Assembly: GCA_947371015.1 (NCBI GenBank)
Contig: CANBNK010000033.1
Location: forward strand, 1 to 41,875
From: Acetobacteraceae bacterium
GTDB lineage: Bacteria > Pseudomonadota > Alphaproteobacteria > Acetobacterales > Acetobacteraceae
Length of the DNA: 41,875 bases
Direction: 5' to 3'
The number at the start of each line of letters is the position of its first letter. Position 1 is the first letter of the stretch. Of the stretch, positions 8,290 through 16,842 are shown one piece after another. Below the pieces are notes generated by a model. It was not told the DNA's origin. It worked only from the letters and a program-made list of their open reading frames with translations, and ran no database searches. The translations under genes were made by a program, and so were the position numbers.

Positions 8290-9481
8290 GCACGAACAGC
8301 ACGCCCGCCACCGGCGCGCCCTTCTCGGTCCGCAGCACCACCTCGCGCCGCGCAACCTCGGTGAAGCCGGCGGCGTGGGCCAGGCAGGTGACGTGGTCGG
8401 GGTGGTGGCGGAAGCGCATCGCCTCGCCCAGCGCGTAGGGCACGGTGGTGCCGGCCTCGATGGAAAACCCCAGCCAGCCGCCGGGCGCCAGCGCCGTGTC
8501 GATGGCGGCCAAGGCCGGGGCCAGGTCGCCCAGGTAGTTCAGCACATCGGCCGCTGCCACCAGGTCGAACCCCGCAGGGCGGGAAGGCAGCCAGGCCACC
8601 AGTTCGGCTTCATGCAACGCCGCGTAGAGGTTGCGCTTCGCCGCTTCCGCCAGCATGCGCGGCGAAAGGTCCAGCCCCTCCAGCCGCGCCGCGAAGGGCG
8701 CCAGCGCCACGCCGGAAAGCCCGGTGCCGCAGCCCAGGTCCAGCACGCGCAGGCCGCCGGGCACGCCAGCCTCGGCCAGCAGCGCCGCCAGGGCATCCGG
8801 CGTGCGGTACTCCAGGCGGCCCTGCAACTCCACGTCGAAGCGCGGGGCGAATTGGTCGAACAGGTCGCGCACATACTCGGCCGGCGCGCGGTCCGGGGCG
8901 GCGCCATGGCCCAGCGCGGCCAGCAGGAACCGCGCCTGGGCGGCCAGCGCCGCATCGCCATGCGCCAGCGCGGAGCGGGCGGCCTGCGCCGCGCCCGGGG
9001 CGTCGCCGGCTTCGCGCAGCGCATGGGCCAGCGCCAGCCAGGGCTCGCCGGCCTGGGGGTCCAGCGCCACTGCCTGGCGCAGCGGGGCCAGCGCGCCGGC
9101 AGCATCGCCCAGCGCGCACAAGGCCTGGCCCAGGTTGCGCAGGCTGACCGCATCCTCAGGCCGTGCCGCGACAGCCTGGCGCAGCACGCGCACCGCTTCG
9201 GGCAGTTGGCCGGCCTCGGCCAGCGCGCCACCATGGCTGGCCAGGAAGATCGGCTCGCCCGGCCGCAGCGCCAGCGCCTGCGCGATATGGTGCAGCGCCA
9301 CCGCCGTATCGCCGCGCTGCCGGGCCAGCAGCCCCAGCAGGTTATGGGCGTCGGCCAGCTTCGGGTCGCGTTGCAGCGCCCGCCGGTACAGCCGTTCCGC
9401 CTCGGCCGCCTCGCCGCGCTGGTGGCAGGCCACGGCCTGGCGGAGCAGGGCGGTCGGATCGTTGCGCTCAGTCTTCGCCAT
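8276..9481 (-). CDS. TPR-repeat SAM-dependent methyltransferase
   Basis: A 401-residue protein with an N-terminal block of about five tetratricopeptide repeats (residues 10-190; for example AEAERLYRRALQRDPKLADA and LRNLGQALCALGDAAGALAP). A class I methyltransferase domain follows. The linker RDLFDQFAPRFDVELQGRL is typical of TPR-methyltransferases, and the SAM-binding motif VLDLGCGTGLSG lies at 246-257. The post-motif Asp is in GLDLSP, and LAPGGWLGFSIE is the later motif. No signal peptide, so cytosolic. The methyl acceptor is unknown; relatives are often annotated only as predicted methyltransferases of the TPR type. It converges on the upstream binding-protein gene with a 14-bp overlap of coding ends. 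Confidence 0.9.
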   Translation of the reverse strand: MAKTERNDPTALLRQAVACHQRGEAAEAERLYRRALQRDPKLADAHNLLGLLARQRGDTAVALHHIAQALALRPGEPIFLASHGGALAEAGQLPEAVRVLRQAVAARPEDAVSLRNLGQALCALGDAAGALAPLRQAVALDPQAGEPWLALAHALREAGDAPGAAQAARSALAHGDAALAAQARFLLAALGHGAAPDRAPAEYVRDLFDQFAPRFDVELQGRLEYRTPDALAALLAEAGVPGGLRVLDLGCGTGLSGVALAPFAARLEGLDLSPRMLAEAAKRNLYAALHEAELVAWLPSRPAGFDLVAAADVLNYLGDLAPALAAIDTALAPGGWLGFSIEAGTTVPYALGEAMRFRHHPDHVTCLAHAAGFTEVARREVVLRTEKGAPVAGVLFVLTRP

Positions 9482-9560
9482 CGCCCCAATCTGCGCATCG
9501 CGTCATCGGCTGGCAACCGCAGCGGTGGAACTTGGCGGCGGCGGGAGGCTTGTATTCGCC

Positions 9561-9737
9561 ATGCACGTCACCAGCCATCGCCCGCCTGCCGCGCCGGCCG
9601 GCCTCATGATCCCAGGGCCAGAGAGCCCGGCCTTCGACCGATGGCTGCACGACCATCTGGGACGGCTCTAAGCCGGGGTTCTGGACGAACCCTTGCCGGC
9701 CAGCCTGCGCGCCCTGCTGGAGCAATGCTCCAAGTAG
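9561..9737 (+). pseudogene. NepR-like anti-sigma factor gene interrupted by an in-frame TAA
   Basis: An ATG at 9561, 12 bases after GGGAGG, opens a 36-codon frame ending in FDRWLHDHLGRL and a TAA at 9669-9671. Reading on in the same frame gives AGVLDEPLPASLRALLEQCSK and a TAG at 9735-9737. Joined, the two halves match the layout of NepR, the small alphaproteobacterial anti-sigma factor of the general stress response: a first helix ending RLY, then D/G-x-V-L-x-EP-L/I-P, then a second helix. The TAA sits where the conserved Tyr (TAC or TAT) is expected, so one base change would explain it. No phyR or ecfG gene is nearby, so it would be an orphan copy. Short length makes the family call tentative. 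Confidence 0.5.
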
Positions 9738-9755
9738 TGCTGCGCCGCTACCGGT

Positions 9756-11423
9756 TCAGAACAGCCCCTGGATGTCCCCTGCGGCATCCAGGTTGATGGT
9801 CTCGGCCGCCGGCTTCCGCGGCAGGCCGGGCATGGTCATGATCTCCCCGCACACCGCCACGACGAAGCCGGCGCCGGCGGAGAGGCGAACCTCACGCACC
9901 GGCAGCACATGGCCCTCTGGCGCGCCCAGCTGGGTCGGGTCGCTGCTGAAGCTGTACTGGGTCTTCGCCACGCAGACCGGGACATGGCCGAAGCCCTGCT
10001 CCTCGAAGCGCTTGAGCCGGGCGGCGACCGCCGGCGGGATCTGCACCTCCGCCGCGTGATAGATCTCCCGCGCGATGGTGCGCAGCTTGTCCGCCAGCGA
10101 AAGCTCCGGCGCATAGAGCGGCTTGAACTTCGCGTGGCCCTCATCCAGCAGGCGACGCACCGCGCGGGCCAGGTCCGCGGCCCCGGCGGCGCCATCGCTC
10201 CAATGGGTGCACAGGAACGCTTCGGCGCCGATTCGCGCCATGGCGTGCTGCACGGCAGCGATCTCGGCGTCGGTGTCGCTGGTGAAGCGGTTCAGCGCGA
10301 CGACCACGGGCAGGCCGAACTTGCGGAGGTTCTCCACATGCCGCGCCAGGTTGACCACGCCGCGCTCCACCGCGGCCACATCCTCGGTGCCCAGCGCAGT
10401 CTTGGCGACGCCGCCATGCATCTTCAGCGCCCGCACCGTGGCCACCACGACAGCGGCATCCGGCGAAAGCCCGGCCGAGGTGCACTTGATATCGAGGAAC
10501 TTCTCGGCGCCCAGATCGGCGCCGAAGCCGGCCTCGGTCACCACCACATCGGCCAGCGAAAGCCCCAGCCGCGTGGCGATGACGCTGTTGCAGCCATGCG
10601 CGATATTGGCGAACGGCCCGCCATGCACCAGCGCCGGGGAGCCAGCCAGCGTCTGCACCAGGTTGGGTTGCAGGGCGTCGCGCAGCAATGCCGCCATGGC
10701 GCCATCCGCCTTGATATCGCGGGCGGTGATGCTGACCCCTTCGCGCGTGCTGCCAACGATGATCTTGCCCAGCCGCGCCTGCAGGTCATCCAGGTCGCGC
10801 GCCAGGCAGAAGATCGCCATGACCTCGGACGCCACGGTGATGTCGAAGCCATCCTCCCGCGGGACGCCCTGCACGGCGCCGCCGAGGCCCACCACCATGT
10901 TGCGCAGGTTGCGGTCGTTCATGTCCATCGACCGGCGCCAGGTGATGCGGCGCGGGTCCAGCCCCAGCGCATTGCCCCAGTACAGGTGGTTGTCCACCAT
11001 CGCCGCCAGCAGGTTGTTGGCCGAGGTGATGGCGTGGAAATCCCCGGTGAAGTGGAGGTTGATGTCCTCCATCGGCCCGACCTGGGCATGGCCGCCGCCG
11101 GTGGCGCCGCCCTTCACGCCGAAGCAGGGGCCGAGCGAGGGTTCGCGCAGGCAGATCATCGTCTTGGTGCCCAGCGCGTTCAGCGCATCGCCCAGGCCAA
11201 TGGTGGTGGTGGTCTTGCCCTCCCCGGCCGCGGTGGGGGAGATGCCGGTGACCAGCACCAGCTTGCCCTGCTTCTGGCTGGCGCCGGCAAGGACCGAGAA
11301 ATCCACCTTCGCCTTGGTCCGGCCATACGGAATCAGCCCTTCGGCCGGAATGCCCGCCCGCTCGGCGATCTCGTGGATCGGACGCAGCTTGGCCGCGCGG
11401 GCGATCTCAAGGTCCGTGGCCAT
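9756..11423 (-). CDS. fhs: formate--tetrahydrofolate ligase
   Basis: A 555-residue cytosolic enzyme that makes 10-formyltetrahydrofolate from formate, tetrahydrofolate and ATP, feeding one-carbon metabolism and purine synthesis or allowing formate assimilation. Seen: the P-loop [13 protein letters not shown] at residues 62-74, the early signature [13 protein letters not shown]-type segment near 105-120, [21 protein letters not shown], and the C-terminal [15 protein letters not shown]. Length is the family norm. The ATG is preceded by AAGGGATT. It is monocistronic on the minus strand, with a double-hairpin repeat just upstream of its start. No folD, purU or glycine-cleavage genes lie next to it. 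Confidence 0.97.
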   Translation of the reverse strand: MATDLEIARAAKLRPIHEIAERAGIPAEGLIPYGRTKAKVDFSVLAGASQKQGKLVLVTGISPTAAGEGKTTTTIGLGDALNALGTKTMICLREPSLGPCFGVKGGATGGGHAQVGPMEDINLHFTGDFHAITSANNLLAAMVDNHLYWGNALGLDPRRITWRRSMDMNDRNLRNMVVGLGGAVQGVPREDGFDITVASEVMAIFCLARDLDDLQARLGKIIVGSTREGVSITARDIKADGAMAALLRDALQPNLVQTLAGSPALVHGGPFANIAHGCNSVIATRLGLSLADVVVTEAGFGADLGAEKFLDIKCTSAGLSPDAAVVVATVRALKMHGGVAKTALGTEDVAAVERGVVNLARHVENLRKFGLPVVVALNRFTSDTDAEIAAVQHAMARIGAEAFLCTHWSDGAAGAADLARAVRRLLDEGHAKFKPLYAPELSLADKLRTIAREIYHAAEVQIPPAVAARLKRFEEQGFGHVPVCVAKTQYSFSSDPTQLGAPEGHVLPVREVRLSAGAGFVVAVCGEIMTMPGLPRKPAAETINLDAAGDIQGLF

Positions 11424-11444
11424 GGCGTTGCAATCCCTTGATTT

Positions 11445-11550
11445 GGCTGGAGCGTGATCGCTTCAGACTGAAGCGCTCACGCTCCAGCCTTGTTGTTGGA
11501 GAGACTGATTCACGGCTTACGGCGATTCCACCTCAGCCGATCAGGCTCTA
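11445..11550 (+). repeat. double-hairpin dispersed repeat, copy B (diverged)
   Basis: The first stem-loop, 11445-11489, is a near-perfect 45-base inverted repeat: a GGCTGGAGCGTGA arm and CGCTTCA pair with TGAAGCG and TCACGCTCCAGCC, with a single mismatch and a GAC loop. The second, 11505-11544, pairs CTGAT/ATCAG and CGGC/GCCG around GGCGATTCC, the conserved core of copies A and D. Only the second stem resembles A/D in sequence; the first has the same position but different arms. It lies between the divergent fhs and DUF1289 genes. The element can be read on either strand. Confidence 0.7.
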
Positions 11551-11646
11551 AGCCGATTATCGCCGGGGCTGACGCCGACGCAAGCCGCCCGGAAAGGAAC
11601 GGCGGCCAGCCGGGGAACCACGGGCGGCGCGATGCGTCGGGGTGGC

Positions 11647-11853
11647 ATGGCCTCTCCCTGCATCGACGTCTGTCGCTATGACGATTCCACCGGCTGGTGC
11701 CTGGGCTGCGGCATGACCAAGCCGGAAAAGAAGGGCTGGAAGCAGCAGCCGGAACGGCGCGATGGCGTGCTGGGGGAACTGCCGGCGCGGCTGGCCACGA
11801 TGGCCGGAATCGGCAAGGTCACCGGCAAGGCGGCACGGCGCCACAAGCGGTAG
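11647..11853 (+). CDS. DUF1289 Cys-rich small protein
   Basis: A 68-residue protein starting MASPCIDVCRYDDSTGWCLGC. The four cysteines spaced C-x3-C and C-x2-C are the DUF1289 signature and probably bind a metal, zinc or an iron-sulfur cluster. The tail is Lys/Arg-rich (KVTGKAARRHKR). The usual downstream W of the family (KKGWKQQPE) is present. Two starts are possible, 11632 and 11647; the second is chosen because it begins the conserved MASPC and follows a GGGGTGG stretch. The role of this family is unknown. It may share a transcript with the OmpW-like gene 119 bp downstream. Confidence 0.8.
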   Translation: MASPCIDVCRYDDSTGWCLGCGMTKPEKKGWKQQPERRDGVLGELPARLATMAGIGKVTGKAARRHKR

Positions 11854-11972
11854 GCCATGGTGGCAGATCAGCAACACTGCGGCTTGCGCCAACGCAAGGA
11901 CGAGCGGCCGGCTGCGGCCTACCCCAGGCATCGCGGTGGCAAGGGCCACCAGAGCATGGAAGCTGGAAGCAG

Positions 11973-12650
11973 ATGAGCAAGATCGGGATGGCTTCGGCCG
12001 CAGCGGCACTGGCGATGGCGATGGGCGCGACCCCGGCGCTGGCCGAGGATGGCGTGCGCGGCAAGCTGGGCGGCGACCTGGTGATCGGCCTTGGCGCCAT
12101 CGGCGTGCTGCCGGAGAACGGCAACCGCGCGAATGTGGACACCATCGGCGGCCGCGTCCGCGCCAGCAACTCGGCGACGGCCCAGGTGGACTTCACCTAC
12201 TTCCTGAACCCGAACATCTCGCTGAACCTGATCGTTGCCAGCACCCAGCATGACCTGACCGCCAAGGGCACCGCGCTGGGCAATGTGGCGCTGGGCAGCA
12301 CCTGGGTCCTGCCGCCGACACTGACCCTGCAGTACCACCCGCTGCCGCAGAGCCGCTTCAGCCCCTATGTCGGCGCCGGCATCAACTACACGGTGTTCTA
12401 TGGTGCCGATCACAGCGGCGCCAACCCGGCGGTGCGCAGCGTTGCGGTGAACAACACCTTCGGCTTCGCGCTGAACGCCGGCATCGACTACGAAGTCTCC
12501 GGCCCCTGGGCGATCAACCTGGACGTGAAGAAGCTGTTCATGTCGCCGAACGCGGCCGTGGGCACCAACCTTGGCGTCAAGCTGCACGCGCAGACCGAGC
12601 TGAACCCGCTGGTTGTCGGCATGAGCGTGCGCTACCGCTTCTCGCTGTAG
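11973..12650 (+). CDS. OmpW-family outer membrane protein
   Basis: A 225-residue exported protein: signal peptide with cleavage probably after TPALA, then the mature start EDGVRGKLGGDLVIGLGAIGVLPEN. Alternating hydrophobic strands and the segment TLTLQYHPLPQSRFSPYVGAGINYTVFY are characteristic of OmpW, an eight-stranded beta-barrel that forms a narrow channel for small hydrophobic molecules. The conserved Lys-containing strand NLDVKKLFMSPNA is present. The protein ends YRFSL rather than the more usual final Phe. Start: ATG 11973 keeps the whole signal; a second ATG at 11988 is possible. A strong terminator follows 10 bp after the stop. Confidence 0.88.
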   Translation: MSKIGMASAAAALAMAMGATPALAEDGVRGKLGGDLVIGLGAIGVLPENGNRANVDTIGGRVRASNSATAQVDFTYFLNPNISLNLIVASTQHDLTAKGTALGNVALGSTWVLPPTLTLQYHPLPQSRFSPYVGAGINYTVFYGADHSGANPAVRSVAVNNTFGFALNAGIDYEVSGPWAINLDVKKLFMSPNAAVGTNLGVKLHAQTELNPLVVGMSVRYRFSL

Positions 12651-12660
12651 CCACCTGAAG

Positions 12661-12691
12661 CGCCGCCCGGGGCCAACCCGGGCGGCGTTTT
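12661..12691 (+). terminator. intrinsic terminator after the OmpW-like gene
   Basis: A perfect 11-bp stem, CGCCGCCCGGG (12661-12671) with CCCGGGCGGCG (12677-12687), a GCCAA loop and TTTT at 12688-12691. It sits 10 bp past the OmpW-like stop and ends five bases before the convergent aminotransferase stop. The T-run serves the plus strand only; there is no matching A-run on the other side. Confidence 0.9.
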
Positions 12692-12695
12692 CAAT

Positions 12696-13817
12696 TCACC
12701 CGCGCTGGCGGATTTGCAGCACCGTCAGCGTCTCATCCACCATGGCCACGGCGCGTTCCATGTCGGCCGGCGTCACATCGCCGATGCAGCCGACACGGAA
12801 GGTCGGCGTCGGCGTGTTGTAGAAGTTGCTGATCAGCACATCGCGCCGCTTCAGCTCATCCACGAAGCGCTGCAACTCGAAGCCCGGGTCCGGCGGCTGG
12901 TGGATGATGTTGATGATCGGCCCCTGCTGGGCTTCCTCCAGGTAGGGCTTCAACCCGATTCGCCGCATGCCCTGGTGGAACACGCGGGAGTTCTCCCGGT
13001 AGCGCGCCATGCGGGCCGGCTGGCCCTCGGCGGCGTGATAGTCGAGCGCGACCGCGAAGGCCGCCAGCACCTGCACCGGCGGGGTGAAGCGGAAGCTGCC
13101 CGGGCCGGCGCGCAGCACCTGGCCGTACACATCCGCCAGGTCGAAGCTCCAGCTGCCGGCATTGCCGGCGCCGGCCTGCAGCCGCGCCGTGTTCACCACC
13201 GCGAAGCCGATGCCCGGCAGCGCCTCCAGGCATTTGCCGGAAGTGAACATGACCGCGTCGCATTCCGGGTGCTCGGCCAGCGAAAAGGGCAGCGCGCCAA
13301 AGGCGGAGACCGCGTCCAGGATCAACCGGCGCCCGGCGGCATGCACCACGGGGCCGATCACATTGGGGTCGTTGACGATGCCGCCGCCGGTTTCGCTATA
13401 GACCATGGCGACATGGGTGATGGCCGGGTCGGCCGCCAAGGCCGCGGCGATTTCCGCGGGCGTGACCGAGCGGGTCTCCGGCAGCTTCAGCGTGACCACC
13501 TGGCGGCCGGCCTCGCGCGCCAGGCGCTCCACCCGGCCGGCATAGGTGCCGTTCAGCGGGATCAGGATTTTGCCGGGGGCAGCCGCATCGGCGGCCGGCA
13601 CTAAGCTGCGGATGGCCGCTTCCATGATGAAGTGGCCACAGCCCTGGAGCATCAGCGCCTCATGCTCGCCCGGCACGCCGCCGGCCAGCGCCAGCACCTT
13701 GGCGCGGATGCCGGTCAGCACCGCCTTGAAGTCATTGTCCCAGGGCGCGATGTCCTGCGCCATGGCGGCGCGCACCTCGGGGCGGGTCTGCACCGGGCCG
13801 GGGATCAGCAGCAGCAT
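12696..13817 (-). CDS. PhnW-like class V aminotransferase
   Basis: A 373-residue PLP enzyme closest by motifs to 2-aminoethylphosphonate--pyruvate transaminase, which converts 2-aminoethylphosphonate to phosphonoacetaldehyde. Seen: N-terminal LLLIPGPVQTRPEVRAAM then APWDNDF, the Asp of LILDAVSAFGALPF (about 168) and the PLP lysine in SGKCLEALPG (about 195). Length fits PhnW. Differences are that the usual LQGSGTF is LQGCGHF and the CETTTG segment is YSETGGG, so the substrate may differ. No phnX, phnA or phosphonate transport gene is nearby. A start 10 codons upstream is open, but ATG 13815-13817 follows GAAGGAG and gives the family N-terminus. Confidence 0.7.
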   Translation of the reverse strand: MLLLIPGPVQTRPEVRAAMAQDIAPWDNDFKAVLTGIRAKVLALAGGVPGEHEALMLQGCGHFIMEAAIRSLVPAADAAAPGKILIPLNGTYAGRVERLAREAGRQVVTLKLPETRSVTPAEIAAALAADPAITHVAMVYSETGGGIVNDPNVIGPVVHAAGRRLILDAVSAFGALPFSLAEHPECDAVMFTSGKCLEALPGIGFAVVNTARLQAGAGNAGSWSFDLADVYGQVLRAGPGSFRFTPPVQVLAAFAVALDYHAAEGQPARMARYRENSRVFHQGMRRIGLKPYLEEAQQGPIINIIHQPPDPGFELQRFVDELKRRDVLISNFYNTPTPTFRVGCIGDVTPADMERAVAMVDETLTVLQIRQRG

Positions 13818-13856
13818 CGCTCGCAACTCCTTCGAACATTTTGGCAAACAACCACG

Positions 13857-14492
13857 TCAAACAAACAGCCCGCCGCGGATCTCGCGCGCCAGCTTCTGGC
13901 GGATCGCCTCGGCAAAGGCGGCGTAGTCCGGGCACTCCATGGCGAAGCTGCCGGGGCCGCCGATCACCTCCGCCGCGTAGTGCGCCAGCAGGTCCGGTTC
14001 CTCGTTCAGCACCGCCAGGGCGTTGATGGTGACCCCGGCGGCAACGCCGATATCCCGCACCGGGCCAGGCGCCCTGCCCTGGTTGTGCCGTCCGTCGCCG
14101 GAGACGTCCAGCACCAGCCTGGCAGGGTCGGCCGGGCATTGCGCCAGCAATCCCAGCGCGGCAGCCATGCCCACGCCGATGGCCGTGGCGCCGGGCTGCG
14201 GCAGCCGGGGGGCATCCTCGATGGCGGCGGCCAGGGCTTCGGCGGCCGCAGCGCTGTCCACCAGGGTCCACGGCACCGCGACCTCCGGCGGCTGGGCGGC
14301 GCCGGACCAGAACAGCATGGCCACCGCCACCGCCCCGCGCGGCCCGCCGGTGCAGGCGGCGACGATGGCCGGGTCGCGGAAGGCGGCGGCATAGCCGCCC
14401 ACCATCAGGCCGAACTCGGCGAAATCGACGCTGGCCGAAACATCCACCGCCAGGCAGAGCGCAAGGTCCACCGGGCGCAGGGGCGTCGCCAA
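13857..14492 (-). CDS. DUF1194 vWA-like protein
   Basis: A 211-residue protein of the DUF1194 family, a von Willebrand factor A-type fold. The start LALCLAVDVSASVDFAEF holds the D-x-S-x-S metal-ion-dependent adhesion site; later family landmarks are LDVSGDGRHNQG and GGPGSFAMECPDYAAFAEAI. The codon at 14490-14492 is TTG, five bases past the stop of the YqhA-like gene, and no good ribosome site is visible, so translation is probably coupled. No convincing signal peptide with this start, although DUF1194 proteins are often exported. Function unknown; members may bind a protein partner through Mg2+. Confidence 0.75.
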   Translation of the reverse strand: MATPLRPVDLALCLAVDVSASVDFAEFGLMVGGYAAAFRDPAIVAACTGGPRGAVAVAMLFWSGAAQPPEVAVPWTLVDSAAAAEALAAAIEDAPRLPQPGATAIGVGMAAALGLLAQCPADPARLVLDVSGDGRHNQGRAPGPVRDIGVAAGVTINALAVLNEEPDLLAHYAAEVIGGPGSFAMECPDYAAFAEAIRQKLAREIRGGLFV

Positions 14493-14496
14493 GGCG

Positions 14497-15051
14497 TCAG
14501 TGCTTGCCGTTCGCCGCGGCAGGTACGGTCAGCCGGTCCACATAGGCGATGCCGACAGCGGAGGCGATGAAGATGCAATGGATCACCGTCTGCCAAAGTA
14601 CCCCGGTCTCGGTCGAGGTGGCCCGCTCGGTGCCGAGATTGCCCGCCTCGATGAAGGTCCGCAGCAGATGGATCGAGGAGATGCCGACGATGGCCATGGC
14701 CAGCTTCACCTTCAGCACGCCGGCGTTGACATGGCTCAGCCATTCCGGCTCGTCCGGGTGGCCGTTCAGCCCCAGGCGGGAAATGAAGGTCTCGTAGCCG
14801 CCGACGATCACCATCATCAGCAGGTTGGAGATCATCACCACGTCGATCAACCCCAGCACCACCAGCATGATCTGCTGTTCCGAGATGTCGGTGGCGTGCT
14901 CGACCAGGTGCCACAATTCCTTCATGAACAGCAGGACATAGACAGCCTGGGCCACGATCAGCCCGAGGTAGAGCGGCAATTGCAGCCAGCGTGACCCGAA
15001 GATGATCATCGGCAAGGGTTGCAGGCGATTCGCAGGGGGCGGCGTCGACAT
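14497..15051 (-). CDS. YqhA/UPF0114 integral membrane protein
   Basis: A 184-residue membrane protein of the UPF0114 (YqhA, TIGR00645) family. Four hydrophobic segments are visible: [20 protein letters not shown], then one with [17 protein letters not shown] continuing into [11 protein letters not shown], one around [17 protein letters not shown], and a last one around [19 protein letters not shown]. The motifs [14 protein letters not shown] and GYETFISR are family signatures. The chosen ATG (15049-15051) follows GGAGAG; a frame open 30 codons upstream lacks support. It lies in front of the DUF1194 gene (4-bp gap), forming a two-gene unit divergent from a TTT binding protein. Biochemical role unknown. 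Confidence 0.85.
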   Translation of the reverse strand: MSTPPPANRLQPLPMIIFGSRWLQLPLYLGLIVAQAVYVLLFMKELWHLVEHATDISEQQIMLVVLGLIDVVMISNLLMMVIVGGYETFISRLGLNGHPDEPEWLSHVNAGVLKVKLAMAIVGISSIHLLRTFIEAGNLGTERATSTETGVLWQTVIHCIFIASAVGIAYVDRLTVPAAANGKH

Positions 15052-15175
15052 GGGTCTCTCCGGGGTTCCGGCCGCACCATAGGGAATGCATGGCCAAAGG
15101 GTAACCACCGAGGCAAGCAATGCGCGCCGCCAGGGAATCACCTAGGCTGGCTGCGAATGGCAAGCGGAGATGGCG

Positions 15176-16144
15176 ATGCGGCGGCGCGAGATATTGGCGG
15201 GTGGGACGTTTATGGCGGCTGGCCTCGCGGCGCCTGCCGTGGCGCAGTCCTGGCCGCAGCACCCCATCCGCATGGTCATCCCCTACACCCCCGGCGGCGC
15301 CACCGATGCTATGGCCCGGCTGGCGGCGCAGAAGCTGGCCGAGCGCCTGGGCGTCAACGTCACACCGGAAAACCGGGCCGGCGGCAACGGCACGGTGGGC
15401 GGCATGGCGGTGGTGCAGGCGCCGGCCGATGGCACCACCATCCTGTTCACCGCCTCCATCCATGTCATGGCCCGCCAGGTGATGAAGGCGGCACCCTACG
15501 ACCCCCAGGCGGACTTCACCCCGGTGGCGCGGGTCGGCCGCGGGCCGCTGCTGCTGGTGGCGCCGCCGCGCCTGGCCGAGCGTAGCATCGCCGAGGTGGT
15601 CGCCGCCGCCCGGCGCGAGCCGGCCAAGTGGACCTTCGCCGTCTCCTCGCTGGGCAGTGCCGGCCACCTGGCCACGCTGGAGTTCAACCGCCTGGCCGGG
15701 CTGGACATTCCCATCGCGCCCTATCGGGGCAGCGCGCCGGGGCTGGCGGATATCGCTGCCGGCAACGTGCAGCTGATGCTGGACCCGATCCTGGCGACGC
15801 TGCCCTTGGCGCGCGGTGGCCAGGTCAAGGCGCTGGCCATCACCACGGCGGCCCGCAGCGCCATAGCCCCGGAAATCCCTACCGCTGCCGAGGCCGGCAT
15901 GCCGGGCCTGGAATTCGCCAGCTGGTATGGCATCTGGGGGCCGAAGGGCCTGCCGCGCGGTATCGTCACCCGGATCAATGCCGAGATGCAGCAGGCGATG
16001 GCTGACCCCGCCGTGGTGCGCCGCCTGACCGAGTTGGGCTTCGAGCCGGTGGCCGAAAGTCCGGAGGCCTTCGCCAGCTTCATCGAACGTGACGTGGCGC
16101 ATAACGCGGCACTGCTGCGGGCCGTGAACTTCCAGCCGGAATAG
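15176..16144 (+). CDS. TTT-family (Bug/TctC) substrate-binding protein
   Basis: A 322-residue periplasmic binding protein with signal MRRREILAGGTFMAAGLAAPAVA ending AQS. Family landmarks in order are WPQHPIRMVIPYTPGGATDA, ENRAGGNGTVGG, APADGTTILF, IAPYRGSAPGLADIAAGNVQ and IPTAAEAGMPGLEFASWYG. Two ATGs, 15170 and 15176, are in frame. The second sits six bases after GCGGAG and begins with the arginines of the signal, so it is preferred. It is divergent from the yqhA-like gene across a 124-bp region with no recognised site. Again no TctA/TctB genes. Carboxylate ligand unknown. Confidence 0.9.
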   Translation: MRRREILAGGTFMAAGLAAPAVAQSWPQHPIRMVIPYTPGGATDAMARLAAQKLAERLGVNVTPENRAGGNGTVGGMAVVQAPADGTTILFTASIHVMARQVMKAAPYDPQADFTPVARVGRGPLLLVAPPRLAERSIAEVVAAARREPAKWTFAVSSLGSAGHLATLEFNRLAGLDIPIAPYRGSAPGLADIAAGNVQLMLDPILATLPLARGGQVKALAITTAARSAIAPEIPTAAEAGMPGLEFASWYGIWGPKGLPRGIVTRINAEMQQAMADPAVVRRLTELGFEPVAESPEAFASFIERDVAHNAALLRAVNFQPE

Positions 16145-16185
16145 CGACGCCACCGTTGCGCTGACGCGGCGCCAGCTTCAACCCT

Positions 16186-16265
16186 GGTTCGCCGCTCGGC
16201 GCTGCTGGCACGGGCGATCAGGCCCGGGCCGGGGTTGCGGCAGGTCAAGGCTGCCGCGGCGAACC
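16186..16265. other. 10-bp inverted repeat in the gap before the CBS gene
   Basis: GGTTCGCCGC at 16186-16195 is repeated inverted as GCGGCGAACC at 16256-16265, 60 bases apart. No T-run. The region 16145-16317 shows no gene; this pair could be a long-range RNA stem or chance in GC-rich sequence. Confidence 0.3.
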
Positions 16266-16317
16266 CGGGCGCATGCTGCGCATTGCCATCAAACAGTAAC
16301 ACGCGGGAGGACGCGCC

Positions 16318-16740
16318 ATGACCAACCGGCCCATGCATGAGGTGATGCACCGCCGCACCCCGGTGACGCTGCACCCCGATGCCACGGTGCAGGAGGCCTG
16401 CATCGCCATGCGCACCCACCGGGTCGGCGCCGTCCTGGTCACCGACCCGGCGGGCCGGCTGCTCGGCATCTTCACCGGGCGGGATGCCGTCGCGCGCATG
16501 CTGGCGGAAGCGCGCGACCCCCGCGCCACCATCCTGCGGGAGGTGATGACGCATGGCCCGGCCAGCCTCGGGCCACACCACACCGCCATCGAGGCGCTGC
16601 GGCTGATGCGCGACAGCGGCTTCCGCCATGTGCCGGTGGTGCATGGGGAGCAGCTGCTGGGCATCGTCTCCCGCGGCGACTTCCATGGCCATGAAACCGC
16701 CAGGCTGGATGACGAATCGGTGCTGTGGGAGCGGCTTTAG
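16318..16740 (+). CDS. two-CBS-domain protein
   Basis: A 140-residue cytosolic protein consisting of two CBS motifs (about residues 8-62 and 73-128), a fold that binds adenine nucleotides and usually regulates a partner. Seen: VMHRRTPVTLHPDATVQEAC, VGAVLVTDPAGRLLGIFTGRD, then VMTHGPASLGPHHTAIEALR and FRHVPVVHGEQLLGIVSRGD. The two LGIFTGRD and LGIVSRGD endings mark the nucleotide sites. The ATG follows GGGAGGA. No partner domain or enzyme is fused, and neighbours do not tell what it controls. Two repeat elements follow its stop. Confidence 0.93.
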   Translation: MTNRPMHEVMHRRTPVTLHPDATVQEACIAMRTHRVGAVLVTDPAGRLLGIFTGRDAVARMLAEARDPRATILREVMTHGPASLGPHHTAIEALRLMRDSGFRHVPVVHGEQLLGIVSRGDFHGHETARLDDESVLWERL

Positions 16741-16759
16741 GCCGGGGCGTGAGCACCAC

Positions 16760-16840
16760 CCACCGCAGCGGTGGCCGTTCAGCCCTGCCGAGCGACCGAT
16801 TCACGCCTTTCGGCAATTCCGTCCCGAGCGATCAGCCTGC
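16760..16840 (+). repeat. double-hairpin dispersed repeat, copy C (degenerate)
   Basis: A perfect CCACCGC/GCGGTGG stem with a one-base loop (16760-16774) is followed by a diverged version of the conserved second hairpin (about 16795-16837, with GATTCACG, TTCGGC, ATTCCG and GATCA preserved). Pairing in the second stem is poor. It lies in tandem directly before copy D and 19 bp after the CBS gene stop. Confidence 0.5.
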
Positions 16841-16842
16841 TA

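Noticed and set aside
9468-9725. 85-codon minus-strand frame
   Set aside because: Antisense to the NepR-like remnant, which has a ribosome site and a family-like sequence; this frame has neither.
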